Source: Chromobacterium alkanivorans
Lineage (GTDB): Bacteria; Pseudomonadota; Gammaproteobacteria; Burkholderiales; Chromobacteriaceae
Assembly: GCF_016937655.1 (NCBI RefSeq)
Contig: NZ_JAFHKL010000004.1
Location: 124,001-188,000, forward strand
Direction of reading: 5' to 3'
DNA length: 64,000 nucleotides
Shown here: positions 12,160 to 21,061 of the stretch, one piece after another
How positions within the stretch are numbered: the stretch's first letter is position 1
Layout: each line of letters starts with the position of its first letter
The notes under the pieces: generated by a model
What the model was told of the DNA's origin: nothing
Seen by the model: only the letters and a program-made list of their open reading frames with translations
Database searches by the model: none
Translations under genes and position numbers: made by a program

Positions 12160-12292
12160 CGTTGTCTCCCCTGGCTCTCTGCCGAATGATGACAACTAAT
12201 CTAGCCGGGCCACCAATACAATTACAGGTACAGTTCGCGCGGATTTGCCCATTCCCGTATCGGCAAAATCGCCAGTACAGTCCGCAAGCATG

Positions 12293-12319
12293 AAAAAAAC
12301 CCGGCCGCAGCCGGGTTTT
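12293..12319 (-). terminator. Intrinsic terminator after the dCache chemoreceptor gene
   Basis: Minus-strand stem GCCGGG..CCCGGC, extended by AAAA/TTTT pairing (12296-12319), with a 4-base loop and seven T at the 3' end (12293-12299). It sits 18 bp after the receptor stop codon. It isolates the receptor from the downstream transaminase gene on the same strand. Confidence 0.88.
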
Positions 12320-12337
12320 CGTGTCGCGCCTGTCCGC

Positions 12338-14215
12338 TCAGACTCGGAAGCTGGAGAACAGCTGCCGCATGTCCTTGGCCGCCTGCGACAGGTCGTTCAA
12401 GGTGTCGTGCACGGTCTGCAAGGCGCCGTCGCTGTCGACGATGCGGCCGTTGATCTGCTCGGTGCTCTGCGCGATCAAGGTGGTGGCCTTGTGCTGCTCG
12501 CTGGTGGACAAGGTGATCTCGTTCATCTTGGCCATCACCTCCTGCATCGCCTGCTGGATCTGCTCGATGCGCTGCACCGCGCTGTCGGTCAGTTCCACGC
12601 CGTCGTCCACCGAGCTGACGGTGCGCTGCATATTGGTCACCGCCTGGCTGGTTTCCTCGCGGATGGTGCTGACCATGCTGGAAATCTCCACCGTGGCCTG
12701 GCCGGTGCGCTCGGCCAGCTTGCGCACTTCGTCGGCCACCACCGCGAAGCCGCGGCCCATTTCGCCGGCGCGCGCCGCCTCGATCGCCGCGTTCAAGGCC
12801 AAGAGGTTGGTCTGATCGGCGATGTCCTTGATCACATTGGTGATGCCGCTGATCTGTTGCGAACGCTGATCCAGCGACACCAACATGCCGGACAAGCCCT
12901 TCACCGCCTCCACCGTGCTGTTCATCTCGCGGGAGATGCGCTGCATCTCGTCCGCGCTTTCGCTGGACACGGTGCCGGTGTGGTTGACCAGCGAGTCCGC
13001 CTCGCGCGCGGCGTCGGCTATGTGGGAAATGCTGACGGTGATCTCTTCCAGCGTCGCGGCGTTGGAGCTGGACACGTCGGAAATCTGCCGGGAATCGCGC
13101 GCCACCTGGTCCACGGTGGTGGCCACGCTCTGCACGCCGTTGGTGACGTTTTCCGCCTCGGTTCGCACCGCCACGAACATGCTTTGCAGACGCTGGATGA
13201 AGCTGTTGAACGCGGTGGCGGTCTCGGCGATCTCATCCTGGCCCTGCACTTCGATGCGGCGGGTCAAATCGCCCTCGCCCTTGGAAATCTCCAGCATCGC
13301 GTTGCGCAAGCGGCCCAGGCCGGCCAACATCTTGCTCAGCATCACGCTGGCCACCGGGATCAGCACCACCACGCACAGCGCGCCCAGGCCCACGACGGTC
13401 AGCAACAGTTTCTCCAGCGGCTCGCTGACCACGGACTTGTCTATCATCACGCCCAGCAGCCAGTTGGTGCCCTCCACCGGGTCCACTTGCACCAGCTTAG
13501 CTTCGCCGTTGACCTCGATCTCCTCCATCGCGCTGCTGGTGGACAACTGCACCAGCTTCTCGGCGGACAGCGCCGGCACTTTTTCCGCCAGCGGCTTCAG
13601 CGTCAAGGTGGTGTCGGGGTGGGCGATCACCTTGCCGCTCTTGTCCACCAGGAAGGCATAGCCGTTGCCGCGCAGCTTGGCGGACAGCACGGTCTTGACC
13701 AGGTCGTCGATGAAGATGTCGCCGCCCACCACCGCCTTCAGCGTGGAGCCGTCGAACACCGGCGAAACAAAGGTCACCACCAGCTTCTTGGTGTCGAAAT
13801 CGACATAGGGATCGGACACGCCCGGCTTGCCGCTGGCCTGGGCCTGCTGATACCAGGGACGCGCCACCGGATCGTAGCCCGCCGGCTGCGGCTTGAAGTC
13901 GGAACGGATCATTTTATGGTCGGCGGTGCCGATATAGGTCATGTCGTAGCCGCCGGCCTGGCTCAGGCGCGCCAGCATCGGCATCGGTTCCGGCGTGCCC
14001 ACCACCGGATTGCCGGCGATCACCACCTTGACCTTGCTGCCGTACCAGTCCTTGACCAGATTGGCGTAGCCGCGCGAGGTGCTGGACAGTTCGTTATCCA
14101 CGCCCTGGACAATCTCGTTGCGCATCTGGGTATACACCAAGGTCGTAATGATGGCGCCCAGCAAAACCAGCAACACCGCAATGAATACAATCAACTTTAC
14201 ACGCAAAGAGCGCAT
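12338..14215 (-). CDS. Methyl-accepting chemotaxis protein, dCache_1 type
   Basis: 625 residues. Transmembrane segment ~7-29; large periplasmic double-Cache domain ~35-280 ([24 protein letters not shown] and the second module [15 protein letters not shown]); second transmembrane segment ~285-307; HAMP; signalling domain with the invariant tip ([20 protein letters not shown]). It ends SSFRV with no CheR-binding pentapeptide. dCache_1 receptors frequently bind amino acids or amines. Its position next to a beta-alanine catabolic unit invites that idea but does not prove it. Start ATG 14215 gives the usual short cytoplasmic N-terminus ([16 protein letters not shown]). Confidence 0.94.
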   Translation of the reverse strand: MRSLRVKLIVFIAVLLVLLGAIITTLVYTQMRNEIVQGVDNELSSTSRGYANLVKDWYGSKVKVVIAGNPVVGTPEPMPMLARLSQAGGYDMTYIGTADHKMIRSDFKPQPAGYDPVARPWYQQAQASGKPGVSDPYVDFDTKKLVVTFVSPVFDGSTLKAVVGGDIFIDDLVKTVLSAKLRGNGYAFLVDKSGKVIAHPDTTLTLKPLAEKVPALSAEKLVQLSTSSAMEEIEVNGEAKLVQVDPVEGTNWLLGVMIDKSVVSEPLEKLLLTVVGLGALCVVVLIPVASVMLSKMLAGLGRLRNAMLEISKGEGDLTRRIEVQGQDEIAETATAFNSFIQRLQSMFVAVRTEAENVTNGVQSVATTVDQVARDSRQISDVSSSNAATLEEITVSISHIADAAREADSLVNHTGTVSSESADEMQRISREMNSTVEAVKGLSGMLVSLDQRSQQISGITNVIKDIADQTNLLALNAAIEAARAGEMGRGFAVVADEVRKLAERTGQATVEISSMVSTIREETSQAVTNMQRTVSSVDDGVELTDSAVQRIEQIQQAMQEVMAKMNEITLSTSEQHKATTLIAQSTEQINGRIVDSDGALQTVHDTLNDLSQAAKDMRQLFSSFRV

Positions 14216-14461
14216 TTCCGTCCTCCATCCCCAATTCGACTTGGCTTGCCGCGATTGCTTGTCAATTCACGACAAAGCGCTGTTATGATCATTCTCGATG
14301 CCGGTAGGCTCTGTTCTTGTCTTAGCCGTTTCGCCTGCAAAGCTCAACAAAAAACATACAGATTGACGGCTGCAACATGCCATCCGGCTTATGACGAGAT
14401 ATTTATCACAAGCTGTTCTCAACGGACAGGCCCAATATCAATGATGCTCAAATAACGCGCA

Positions 14462-15859
14462 ATGGCCAGCCTGAATCTTATGCCTGCGGATGGCATTACA
14501 TTGGTGGAAAACATCGTTAATTCAGCTATTTCCGCCATCCAATGCGGCCAGTGGCGCAACGGTGCAAAAATCCCATCTATTCGCAGAATGGCCGGGGAGC
14601 TGGGCGTCAGCCCATTCACCGTGGTCGAGGCCTACGATAGGCTGGTGACCCTGGGCTATCTGGCGGCGCGGCCGGGCTCCGGCTTTTACGTGGAGGCGAG
14701 GCGGGAAAGCCGGCCGCCCGAACTGCCCGCCGCGCCGCGCGTCTGGCCGGTGGACGAATACTGGCTGCTGCGCAAGATTTACCAGCAGGACGCCAATACC
14801 CTGTTCGCCGGCTGCGGCTGGCTGCCCTCGCACTGGTACGACGCCGAAGCCCAGCAAAAAGCGCTGCGGCAACTGGCCCGCGACGCCGTCGCCGCGCCCG
14901 GCTACGGCGACCCCAAGGGCTTTCAGCCCTTGCGCGAGCATCTGGCCGACCGGCTGGCCGAACGCGGCATCCCGGCCCGCGCCGACGACATCGCGCTGAC
15001 CCAGGGCGCCAGCCGCGCGCTGGACATGGCGGCCTGCGCGCTGCTGCAGGCCGGAGACACCGTGCTGGTGGACGATCCCGGCTATTGCAATCTGCTGTCC
15101 TGCCTGGCCTTTCGCGAGTTCAAGCTGGTGTCGGTGCCGTGGACCGAACACGGGCCCGATCTCGAAGCGCTGCGCGCGCTGCTCCGCCAACACCGGCCGC
15201 GGGCCTTCTTCACCAATCCCTGGCTGCAAAACCCCACCGGCGCCAGCTACTCGCCGTCCGTCGCCCACCAGGTGCTGCGGCTGGCCGAGGAGCACGATTT
15301 CCTGATCGTGGAAGACAATGTTTCCGCGGACTTCGCCGGCGGCCGCCAGCCCGCGCTGGCGGCGCTGGACGGGCTCAAGCGCGTGCTCTATATCGACAGC
15401 TTCTCCAAATCGCTGTCGCCGGGGCTGCGCGTCGGCTATCTGTGCGGCCCGTCCGAGCTGCTCGAGCGCATCGTCCACTACAAGATGATGTCCGGGCTGA
15501 CCTCGCCGGAACTGAACGAGAGGCTGGCGCTGGAACTGGTGTCGGAGGGCCGCTATCGCCGCCAGCTGGAGCGGCTGCGCGCGCGGCTGGCCGAAGCGCA
15601 GGCGCAATGCCAGCAGCTCTTCCTCGAACACGGCTGGCAGTTGTTCGCGCGGCCGGACAACGGCCTGTTCCTGCTGGCCCGGCCGCCCGGGGAGCTGGAC
15701 GCCAGGCAGTTGGCCGAACAGGCGCAGCAGCACAAGATCCTGCTCGCCCCCGGCCATCTGTTCCGCGCCTACGGCATGCCCTCGGACTGGCTGCGCTTCA
15801 ACGTCGCCTTCAGCCAGGATCGTCGGCTGTGGGATTTTCTGAGTTGCCCGCCACAGTGA
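14462..15859 (+). CDS. MocR/PdxR-family transcriptional regulator (GntR-HTH fused to aminotransferase domain)
   Basis: 465 residues. Residues ~5-75 form a GntR-type winged helix (SIRRMAGELGVSPFTVVEAYDRL, GYLAARPGSGFYVEAR). Residues ~115-460 form a fold-type-I aminotransferase domain with the PLP lysine K316 in DSFSKSLSPGLRVGYL, plus NPWLQNPTGASYS and IVEDNVSADF. MocR proteins use PLP or an external aldimine as effector and usually act on a divergent neighbour. Here the divergent gene is a chemoreceptor, 246 bp away, so the target is not obvious. A free-standing aminotransferase role is unlikely with the HTH intact. Confidence 0.9.
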   Translation: MASLNLMPADGITLVENIVNSAISAIQCGQWRNGAKIPSIRRMAGELGVSPFTVVEAYDRLVTLGYLAARPGSGFYVEARRESRPPELPAAPRVWPVDEYWLLRKIYQQDANTLFAGCGWLPSHWYDAEAQQKALRQLARDAVAAPGYGDPKGFQPLREHLADRLAERGIPARADDIALTQGASRALDMAACALLQAGDTVLVDDPGYCNLLSCLAFREFKLVSVPWTEHGPDLEALRALLRQHRPRAFFTNPWLQNPTGASYSPSVAHQVLRLAEEHDFLIVEDNVSADFAGGRQPALAALDGLKRVLYIDSFSKSLSPGLRVGYLCGPSELLERIVHYKMMSGLTSPELNERLALELVSEGRYRRQLERLRARLAEAQAQCQQLFLEHGWQLFARPDNGLFLLARPPGELDARQLAEQAQQHKILLAPGHLFRAYGMPSDWLRFNVAFSQDRRLWDFLSCPPQ

Positions 15860-15894
15860 TAACATGCCGTAACCACAGCTTAGCGGAGCCCTCC

Positions 15895-16692
15895 ATGCAA
15901 CTTGTCGAAATGTTCGTCCATCCGTTGAAATCCTGTCGCGGCCTGTCCTACAGCCGCGCCTTCGCCGGCAAGCAGGGCCTGCTTCATGACCGCGAATGGC
16001 TGCTGGCCGGCGACAACGGCCGCTTCTTCACCGCCCGCTCCCACCCGCAGCTGGTGCGCGTGGAGGTGGATCTGATACCCGGCGGCGCGCTGTTCAAGTT
16101 CCCGGACAAGGCGCCGGTGCTGGCGATGAGCACTCAATACCAGCAAGAAGCGCCGGCCACGGTGTGGAAGGACAACTTCGCCGCCTATCACGGCGACGCC
16201 GCCGTCGATCGCTGGTTCGGCGAAGTGCTGGGCGAACCCTGCCGGCTGCTGTGGCTGGGCATGCGCTCCAACCGCCGCTTGAAGGACCGCGACCACGAGA
16301 TGTCCTTCGCCGACGGCTATCCTTATCTGCTGGTGAACCAGGCCTCGCTGGACGCCCTGAACGACGAGCTGGACCAGCCGGTATCGCTGCGCCATTTCCG
16401 CCCCAATCTGGTGGTCAGCGGCGATTACGCCTGGGAAGAAGACGATTGGAAGGTGGTGCAGATCGGCGAGGTGGTGTTCGACGTCGCCAAACCCTGCTCG
16501 CGCTGCGTGCTGACCACAGTGGACCCGGACACCGGGATCAAATCGCCGGAACAGCAGCCTCTGCGCACCCTGGTCAGCATCCGCACCTTGCCGGAAGGGG
16601 TCTGTTTCGGCGTCAACCTGGTGCCGCGCAATGAAGGCGTGCTGGAGTTGGGCGCCGAGTTCAGCGTGCTGGAAACCCGCTACGAATTCTGA
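15895..16692 (+). CDS. MOSC-domain protein, YcbX-like
   Basis: 265 residues from ATG 15895. The N-terminal MOSC beta-barrel domain (FVHPLKSCRGLSYSRA, LHDREWLLAGDNGRFFTARS) is followed by the MOSC domain proper (DGYPYLLVNQASLDALN, RHFRPNLVVSG). The conserved cysteine pair lies in KPCSRCVLTTVDPDTG. Such proteins bind the molybdenum cofactor. YcbX reduces N-hydroxylated base analogues, but it also has a C-terminal 2Fe-2S domain that is missing here, so the electron donor must be a separate protein. The gene begins 35 bp after the regulator gene stop. Confidence 0.85.
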   Translation: MQLVEMFVHPLKSCRGLSYSRAFAGKQGLLHDREWLLAGDNGRFFTARSHPQLVRVEVDLIPGGALFKFPDKAPVLAMSTQYQQEAPATVWKDNFAAYHGDAAVDRWFGEVLGEPCRLLWLGMRSNRRLKDRDHEMSFADGYPYLLVNQASLDALNDELDQPVSLRHFRPNLVVSGDYAWEEDDWKVVQIGEVVFDVAKPCSRCVLTTVDPDTGIKSPEQQPLRTLVSIRTLPEGVCFGVNLVPRNEGVLELGAEFSVLETRYEF

Positions 16693-16729
16693 TTTTCCGA
16701 CGCCGGTTCGCCGGCGTTATTACCGATTT

Positions 16730-17656
16730 ATGCTGAATAGATTCATGAATTTGCAAGAACTGCTCGATCAAATCCACGGCGAAGTCGCCGCCTATTACGG
16801 CCAGGGCCGCGTCGCCGACTACATCCCGGCGCTGGCCGAGGTGCCCCCTCGCCAGTTCGGCATGGCCATCACCACCCTGGACGGTCAACACTACCGCTGC
16901 GGCGACGCCGCCGTGCCCTTCTCCATCCAGAGCATTTCCAAGGCCTTCATGCTGGCGCTGACGCTGGAAGCCGACGGCGAGGAACTGTGGCGCCACGTTG
17001 GCAAGGAGCCGTCCGGCAATCCGTTCAACTCGCTGGTGCAGCTGGAGTACGAGGACGGCGTGCCGCGCAATCCCTTCATCAACGCAGGCGCCCTGGTGGT
17101 CACCGACCGCGCCGTCAGCCATTTCGAAGACGCCCACGGCGCGCTGCTGGCCCGCCTGCGCCAGGAGTCGGGCAACGCCACGCTGTGCGGCAACGCCCGC
17201 GTCGCCGAATCCGAGCGCGCCCACGGCCACCGCAACGCGGCGCTGGCCCATTTCATGAAAAGCTACGACAACCTCGACAACGAGGTGGAGACGGTGCTGC
17301 AACAGTATTTCAACAGCTGCAGCATCACGATGAACTGCGTGGAATTGGCCAACGCCGGCCTGTTCCTCGCCAACCACGGCATCACCCGCGACGGCCGGCA
17401 ATCGCTGAGCCGCAGCCAGGCCAAGCAGATCAACGCGGTGATGCTGACCTGCGGCACTTACGACGCCGCCGGCGAGTTCGCCTACCGCGTCGGCCTGCCG
17501 GTGAAAAGCGGCGTCGGCGGCGGCATGCTCGCCATCATTCCCGGCAAGATGAGCATCGCGGTATGGAGCCCGGAGCTGGACGGCAAGGGCAATTCGGTGC
17601 TGGGCCTGGAGGCGCTGGACCGCTTCACCACCCGCACCGGCTTGTCGATTTTTTAG
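16730..17656 (+). CDS. glsA: Glutaminase
   Basis: 308 residues from ATG 16730; a second ATG at 16745 (MNLQELLDQIHGEV) is an equally good start. It is a beta-lactamase-fold glutaminase that hydrolyses L-Gln to L-Glu and ammonia. The SxxK catalytic pair is S68 and K71 (FSIQSISKAF). Other landmarks are NPFINAGALVV, YFNSCSITMNC and KSGVGGGMLAIIPGKM. Length is normal for the bacterial enzyme (about 300-310). It is followed by two terminators and faces the ribosomal cluster convergently. Confidence 0.95.
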   Translation: MLNRFMNLQELLDQIHGEVAAYYGQGRVADYIPALAEVPPRQFGMAITTLDGQHYRCGDAAVPFSIQSISKAFMLALTLEADGEELWRHVGKEPSGNPFNSLVQLEYEDGVPRNPFINAGALVVTDRAVSHFEDAHGALLARLRQESGNATLCGNARVAESERAHGHRNAALAHFMKSYDNLDNEVETVLQQYFNSCSITMNCVELANAGLFLANHGITRDGRQSLSRSQAKQINAVMLTCGTYDAAGEFAYRVGLPVKSGVGGGMLAIIPGKMSIAVWSPELDGKGNSVLGLEALDRFTTRTGLSIF

Positions 17657-17690
17657 GCCGTTCTCCCGCCAGGCCGCCGGACAGGAAAAA

Positions 17691-17716
17691 ACCCGCTCAA
17701 GGCGGGTCTTTTCTTG
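17691..17716 (+). terminator. Intrinsic terminator after glsA
   Basis: Stem ACCCGC/GCGGGT (17691-17696 with 17702-17707), loop TCAAG, followed by CTTTTCTTG. It starts 35 bp after the glsA stop and precedes a second, stronger hairpin. Confidence 0.75.
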
Positions 17717-17726
17717 TCCAGCAATG

Positions 17727-17755
17727 AAAAAAGCCAGGCTTGCGCCTGGCTTTTT
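17727..17755 (-). terminator. Bidirectional terminator closing the ribosomal supercluster
   Basis: Perfect 7-bp stem GCCAGGC/GCCTGGC with a TTGC loop, flanked by six A on one side and five T on the other. It can therefore work on both strands. It lies 16 bp after the rplQ stop (minus) and serves as a back-up for glsA (plus). Confidence 0.92.
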
Positions 17756-17770
17756 CCTCAACTTCGTCGA

Positions 17771-18166
17771 TTACTCGGCGGAGTTGTCTTCAACCGCTAC
17801 GGCATCTTCCGGACGGTCCACCAGCTCTACCAGAGCCATCGGGGCGTTGTCGCCCTTGCGGAAACCGTACTTCAGGATACGCACATAGCCGCCATTGCGG
17901 GCGGAGAAGCGCGGGCCGAGAACGTCGAAGAGTTTAACCACGATATCGCGGTCACGAGTGCGGTCAAACGCCAGACGACGGTTGGCGAGAGACGGCTTTT
18001 TGCCGAGCGTGATCAACGGCTCGGCCACACGACGCAGTTCCTTGGCTTTCGGCAGCGTGGTCACGATCACTTCGTGCTTCAGCAGCGAGTTGGCCATGTT
18101 ACGCAGCATCGCCAGACGATGGCTGGTCGTGCGGTTCAGTTTACGATTACTGTAACGATGACGCAT
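17771..18166 (-). CDS. rplQ: 50S ribosomal protein L17
   Basis: 131 residues, starting [20 protein letters not shown] and carrying the conserved DKLFT-equivalent region [20 protein letters not shown]. It is the last gene of the alpha operon, 25 bp after rpoA, as in most proteobacteria. The C-terminal tail is acidic ([13 protein letters not shown]), a short extension beyond the globular domain. Transcription ends at the hairpin at 17727-17755. Confidence 0.98.
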   Translation of the reverse strand: MRHRYSNRKLNRTTSHRLAMLRNMANSLLKHEVIVTTLPKAKELRRVAEPLITLGKKPSLANRRLAFDRTRDRDIVVKLFDVLGPRFSARNGGYVRILKYGFRKGDNAPMALVELVDRPEDAVAVEDNSAE

Positions 18167-18191
18167 TGTTAATGTCCTTTTATCTCAAACC

Positions 18192-19175
18192 TTACGGCTT
18201 TTCGAGGCCAGCAGGCGGCCAGTTCTCGAGTTTCATTCCGAGAGTCAGGCCTTTGGAAGCGAGAACTTCCTTGATCTCGTTCAGCGACTTGCGGCCGAGG
18301 TTCGGAGTCTTCAGAAGCTCGGTTTCAGTACGCTGGATCAGATCGCCGATGTAATAAATGTTCTCAGCTTTCAGGCAGTTGGCCGAACGAACCGTCAGTT
18401 CAAGATCGTCTACCGGACGCAGCAGGATCGGATCGATCGGCGGCGCCTTTTCAACGACTTCTTCAACCGCTGTGCCTTGGAGATCGGCAAAGATCGACAG
18501 TTGATCCATCAGAATACGGGCAGCGTTGCGCACTGCCTGTTCCGGCTCGATCACGCCATTGGTCTCGATGTCGAGAACCAGGCGGTCGAGGTCGGTACGC
18601 TGCTCAACACGGGCGCTTTCCACAGCGAAGCTCACGCGGCGAACCGGCGAGAAGGAAGCGTCCAGTTGAATGGTACCGATGGAACGGTTGTCTTCATGAT
18701 TGGATCGAACCGACACCGGCTGATAGCCGCGGCCTTTTTCGATCTTGATCTCCATGTCGATCTTACCGCCAGAGGAGATGTGACAAATCACGTGGTCCGG
18801 ATTGATCACTTCCACATCGTGCGGCAGTTCGATATCGCCAGCCAAGACAGCGCCTTCGCCGTCCTTTTTCAAGGACAGCACAACACTGTCACGACCATGC
18901 AGCTTAAGCACTACGCCCTTGAGGTTGAGGAGGATGTCAACGACATCCTCGCGCACGCCATCAAGTGCGGAATACTCATGCAAAACGCCAGCGATAGTCA
19001 CTTCGGTCGGAGCATAGCCCGGCATCGACGACAGCAGAATCCGGCGCAGCGAGTTACCCAGAGTATGAGCGTAGCCGCGCTCGAACGGCTCCATCGACAC
19101 ACGAGCGTGAGTGGCGGAAACCGGCTGAACGTCGATAAGACGAGGTTTCAGAAATTCCGAAGCGCTGTTTTGCAT
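18192..19175 (-). CDS. rpoA: RNA polymerase alpha subunit
   Basis: 327 residues. I place the start at ATG 19175 because AGGGA lies 6 nt before it but directly touches the alternative ATG at 19181. The N-terminal assembly domain (~1-235) includes [20 protein letters not shown]. The C-terminal domain (~250-327) includes [16 protein letters not shown] and [19 protein letters not shown], which contact UP elements and activators. It lies between rpsD and rplQ in standard alpha-operon order. Confidence 0.98.
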   Translation of the reverse strand: MQNSASEFLKPRLIDVQPVSATHARVSMEPFERGYAHTLGNSLRRILLSSMPGYAPTEVTIAGVLHEYSALDGVREDVVDILLNLKGVVLKLHGRDSVVLSLKKDGEGAVLAGDIELPHDVEVINPDHVICHISSGGKIDMEIKIEKGRGYQPVSVRSNHEDNRSIGTIQLDASFSPVRRVSFAVESARVEQRTDLDRLVLDIETNGVIEPEQAVRNAARILMDQLSIFADLQGTAVEEVVEKAPPIDPILLRPVDDLELTVRSANCLKAENIYYIGDLIQRTETELLKTPNLGRKSLNEIKEVLASKGLTLGMKLENWPPAGLEKP

Positions 19176-19198
19176 AGTCATTCCCTAAGAGCTAGCGA

Positions 19199-19819
19199 TT
19201 ACTTGGAGTAGAATTCCACAACGAGTTGTTCGTTGATATCGCTAGACAGTTCGGAACGTTCCGGAGCGGATTTGAAAGTGCCTTCCATTTTCTTGGAGTC
19301 AACCAGGACCCAAGACGGGAAACCACCCTGCTCGGCCAGAGCCAGACCTTCTACGATACGGGCCTGCTTCTTGGCTTTTTCACGGACGGACACTACGTCA
19401 CCGGCTTTAACCTGGTAGGACGGAATGTTCACAACCTGGCCGTTCACAACGATAGCCTTGTGGCTAACCAGCTGGCGCGCTTCGGCGCGAGTGGAGCCAA
19501 AGCCCATGCGATATACAACGTTGTCCAGGCGGGCCTCGAGCAGCTTCAGCAGGTTTTCACCCGTGGAGCCCTTGCGACGCACAGCTTCCGCAAAGTAATT
19601 GCGGAACTGGCGCTCGAGTACACCGTAAATACGACGGATCTTCTGCTTTTCACGCAGTTGCACACCGTAGTCAGACAGGCGGCTCTTACGAGCGCCATGC
19701 TGGCCCGGAGGGCTATCCAGTTTGCACTTGGAATCCAGTGCACGACGCGCGCTCTTCAGGAAAAGGTCAGTGCCTTCACGACGAGCGAGCTTACACTTAG
19801 GGCCGATATAACGTGCCAT
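19199..19819 (-). CDS. rpsD: 30S ribosomal protein S4
   Basis: 206 residues, [20 protein letters not shown], with the S4 RNA-binding domain [27 protein letters not shown] (given here as a locator split across residues ~92-118). The zinc-finger cysteine set of some S4 proteins is incomplete; only C9 and C32 remain, so this is the zinc-independent form. S4 nucleates the 16S 5' domain and in E. coli represses the alpha operon at the rpsM leader. Neighbours are rpsK (18 bp upstream) and rpoA. Confidence 0.98.
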   Translation of the reverse strand: MARYIGPKCKLARREGTDLFLKSARRALDSKCKLDSPPGQHGARKSRLSDYGVQLREKQKIRRIYGVLERQFRNYFAEAVRRKGSTGENLLKLLEARLDNVVYRMGFGSTRAEARQLVSHKAIVVNGQVVNIPSYQVKAGDVVSVREKAKKQARIVEGLALAEQGGFPSWVLVDSKKMEGTFKSAPERSELSSDINEQLVVEFYSK

Positions 19820-19837
19820 GTTCTCACACTCTCCGAA

Positions 19838-20233
<396 letters not shown>

Positions 20234-20252
20234 TATCTGTTGTTCCTATTAA

Positions 20253-20615
20253 TTACTTCTTGCCGGCGATCGCCTTACGCGGACCCTTACGAGTGCGAGC
20301 GTTAGTGCGAGTGCGCTGACCGCGGCACGGCAGGCCACGACGATGGCGGAAGCCGCGATAGCAGCCCATGTCCATCAGACGCTTGATGCTCATGGTGACT
20401 TCACGACGCAGATCACCTTCAACGGTGAACTTGGCGACTTCGTCACGCAGAGTTTCCATTTCAGCGTCAGTCAGATCCTTCACTTTCGTGGAAGGGTTCA
20501 CGCTGGCAGCAGCACAAATCTGCTGGGCGCGAGTCTGACCGATGCCGAAAATTGCCTGCAGGCCGATAACGGCATGCGCATGATTGGGGATGTTTACCCC
20601 TGCAATACGGGCCAT
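20253..20615 (-). CDS. rpsM: 30S ribosomal protein S13
   Basis: 120 residues, [20 protein letters not shown], ending in the basic tail [20 protein letters not shown] that contacts tRNA in the P site. It is the first gene of the alpha operon. A promoter reads into it from 20654-20682, and the 5' leader (about 30 nt) contains GGAAAGAG upstream of the ATG. Confidence 0.98.
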   Translation of the reverse strand: MARIAGVNIPNHAHAVIGLQAIFGIGQTRAQQICAAASVNPSTKVKDLTDAEMETLRDEVAKFTVEGDLRREVTMSIKRLMDMGCYRGFRHRRGLPCRGQRTRTNARTRKGPRKAIAGKK

Positions 20616-20653
20616 ACTCTTTCCTTAAGCCTTAAGACCTTGAAAAGTTTGCG

Positions 20654-20682
20654 ATTGTAACACGCAAATCGAGGTCTAACAA
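20654..20682 (-). promoter_or_regulatory. Candidate alpha-operon promoter (rpsM)
   Basis: On the minus strand TTGTTA (20677-20682), a 17-bp spacer and TACAAT (20654-20659). It starts 3 bp past the rpmJ stop codon. The -10 is bracketed by an inverted repeat TTTGCG/CGCAAA (20651-20671), a possible regulatory feature. Its position matches the boundary between spc and alpha operons in E. coli. Confidence 0.6.
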
Positions 20683-20685
20683 ATG

Positions 20686-20799
20686 TTAGCCTTGTTTTTG
20701 CTTGTGACGCGGATCCGTGCAAATCACGCGAACTACGCGATTGCGACGAATGATTTTGCAGTTGCGGCAAATCTTCTTTACCGAAGGCTGTACTCGCAT
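20686..20799 (-). CDS. rpmJ: 50S ribosomal protein L36
   Basis: 37 residues, readable on the minus strand as [20 protein letters not shown] followed by [17 protein letters not shown]. The zinc ligands C11, C14, C27 and H32 are all present, so this is the zinc-binding (C+) form. AAAGGA precedes the ATG by 6 nt. It lies between the decayed infA and the alpha-operon promoter, its normal place after infA. Confidence 0.96.
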   Translation of the reverse strand: MRVQPSVKKICRNCKIIRRNRVVRVICTDPRHKQKQG

Positions 20800-20830
20800 G
20801 TCAGTTCCTTTCAATCCTCTAAAAGAGCAA

Positions 20831-21000
20831 GTGCGTTATTTCGCACGGAACACTATCCGGGACAAGCAGGACCGAGGGGAAAGCCCCTCGCTCCAAGCGG
20901 CTGTCAGACTGGATGCGAATGCCTTCGCAATCGCACCCCGCCTGAAGTGCCCGGTTACCACGTGTCCATTCACAAGCAAAACTCCGAAGCGAACTTCGGA
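20831..21000 (-). other. Cluster of four hairpins inside the infA remnant
   Basis: Four stems read on the minus strand: 20983-21000 (7 bp, UUCG tetraloop); 20914-20929 (6 bp, GGCA loop); 20873-20890 (7 bp, CUUU loop); 20831-20846 (5 bp, spanning the ancestral infA stop codon). No poly-U tract follows any of them, so they are not simple terminators. They lie in the untranslated stretch between secY and rpmJ. Confidence 0.6.
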
Positions 21001-21038
21001 ATTTCGCACTGCATCTGGATGGTGTCTTCCTTAGCCAA
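20836..21038 (-). pseudogene. infA: Decayed infA (translation initiation factor IF-1)
   Basis: Between secY and rpmJ, exactly where infA belongs, only islands of IF-1 remain. They are: the start region reading (TTG)-AKEDTIQMQ (21038-21009), NGHVVTGH in another frame (20970-20947), ATT-CGC-ATC = IRI (20920-20912) in a further frame, and RIVFRAK plus TAA (20859-20836). The start codon is TTG with no clear ribosome-binding site. The first frame ends at TGA 20970-20972 after 22 codons. The span is 203 bp against 219 bp for a 72-residue IF-1. The gaps between islands are filled by hairpin-forming sequence. IF-1 is essential in E. coli, so a functional copy should exist elsewhere. No intact IF-1 frame exists here. 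Confidence 0.85.
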
Positions 21039-21061
21039 TAACCCAGCGTGAGCTCAAGTTG

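Noticed and set aside
12245-14455. Plus-strand 736-codon frame opposite the dCache chemoreceptor
   Set aside because: Shadow of a clear chemoreceptor gene. Its protein has His/Gln/Arg-rich composition typical of antisense reading in GC-rich DNA.
20970-21038. A 22-codon TTG-started peptide at the head of the infA remnant as a functional small protein
   Set aside because: It keeps only the first ten residues of IF-1, lacks a ribosome-binding site and loses the OB fold. A remnant is the simpler reading.
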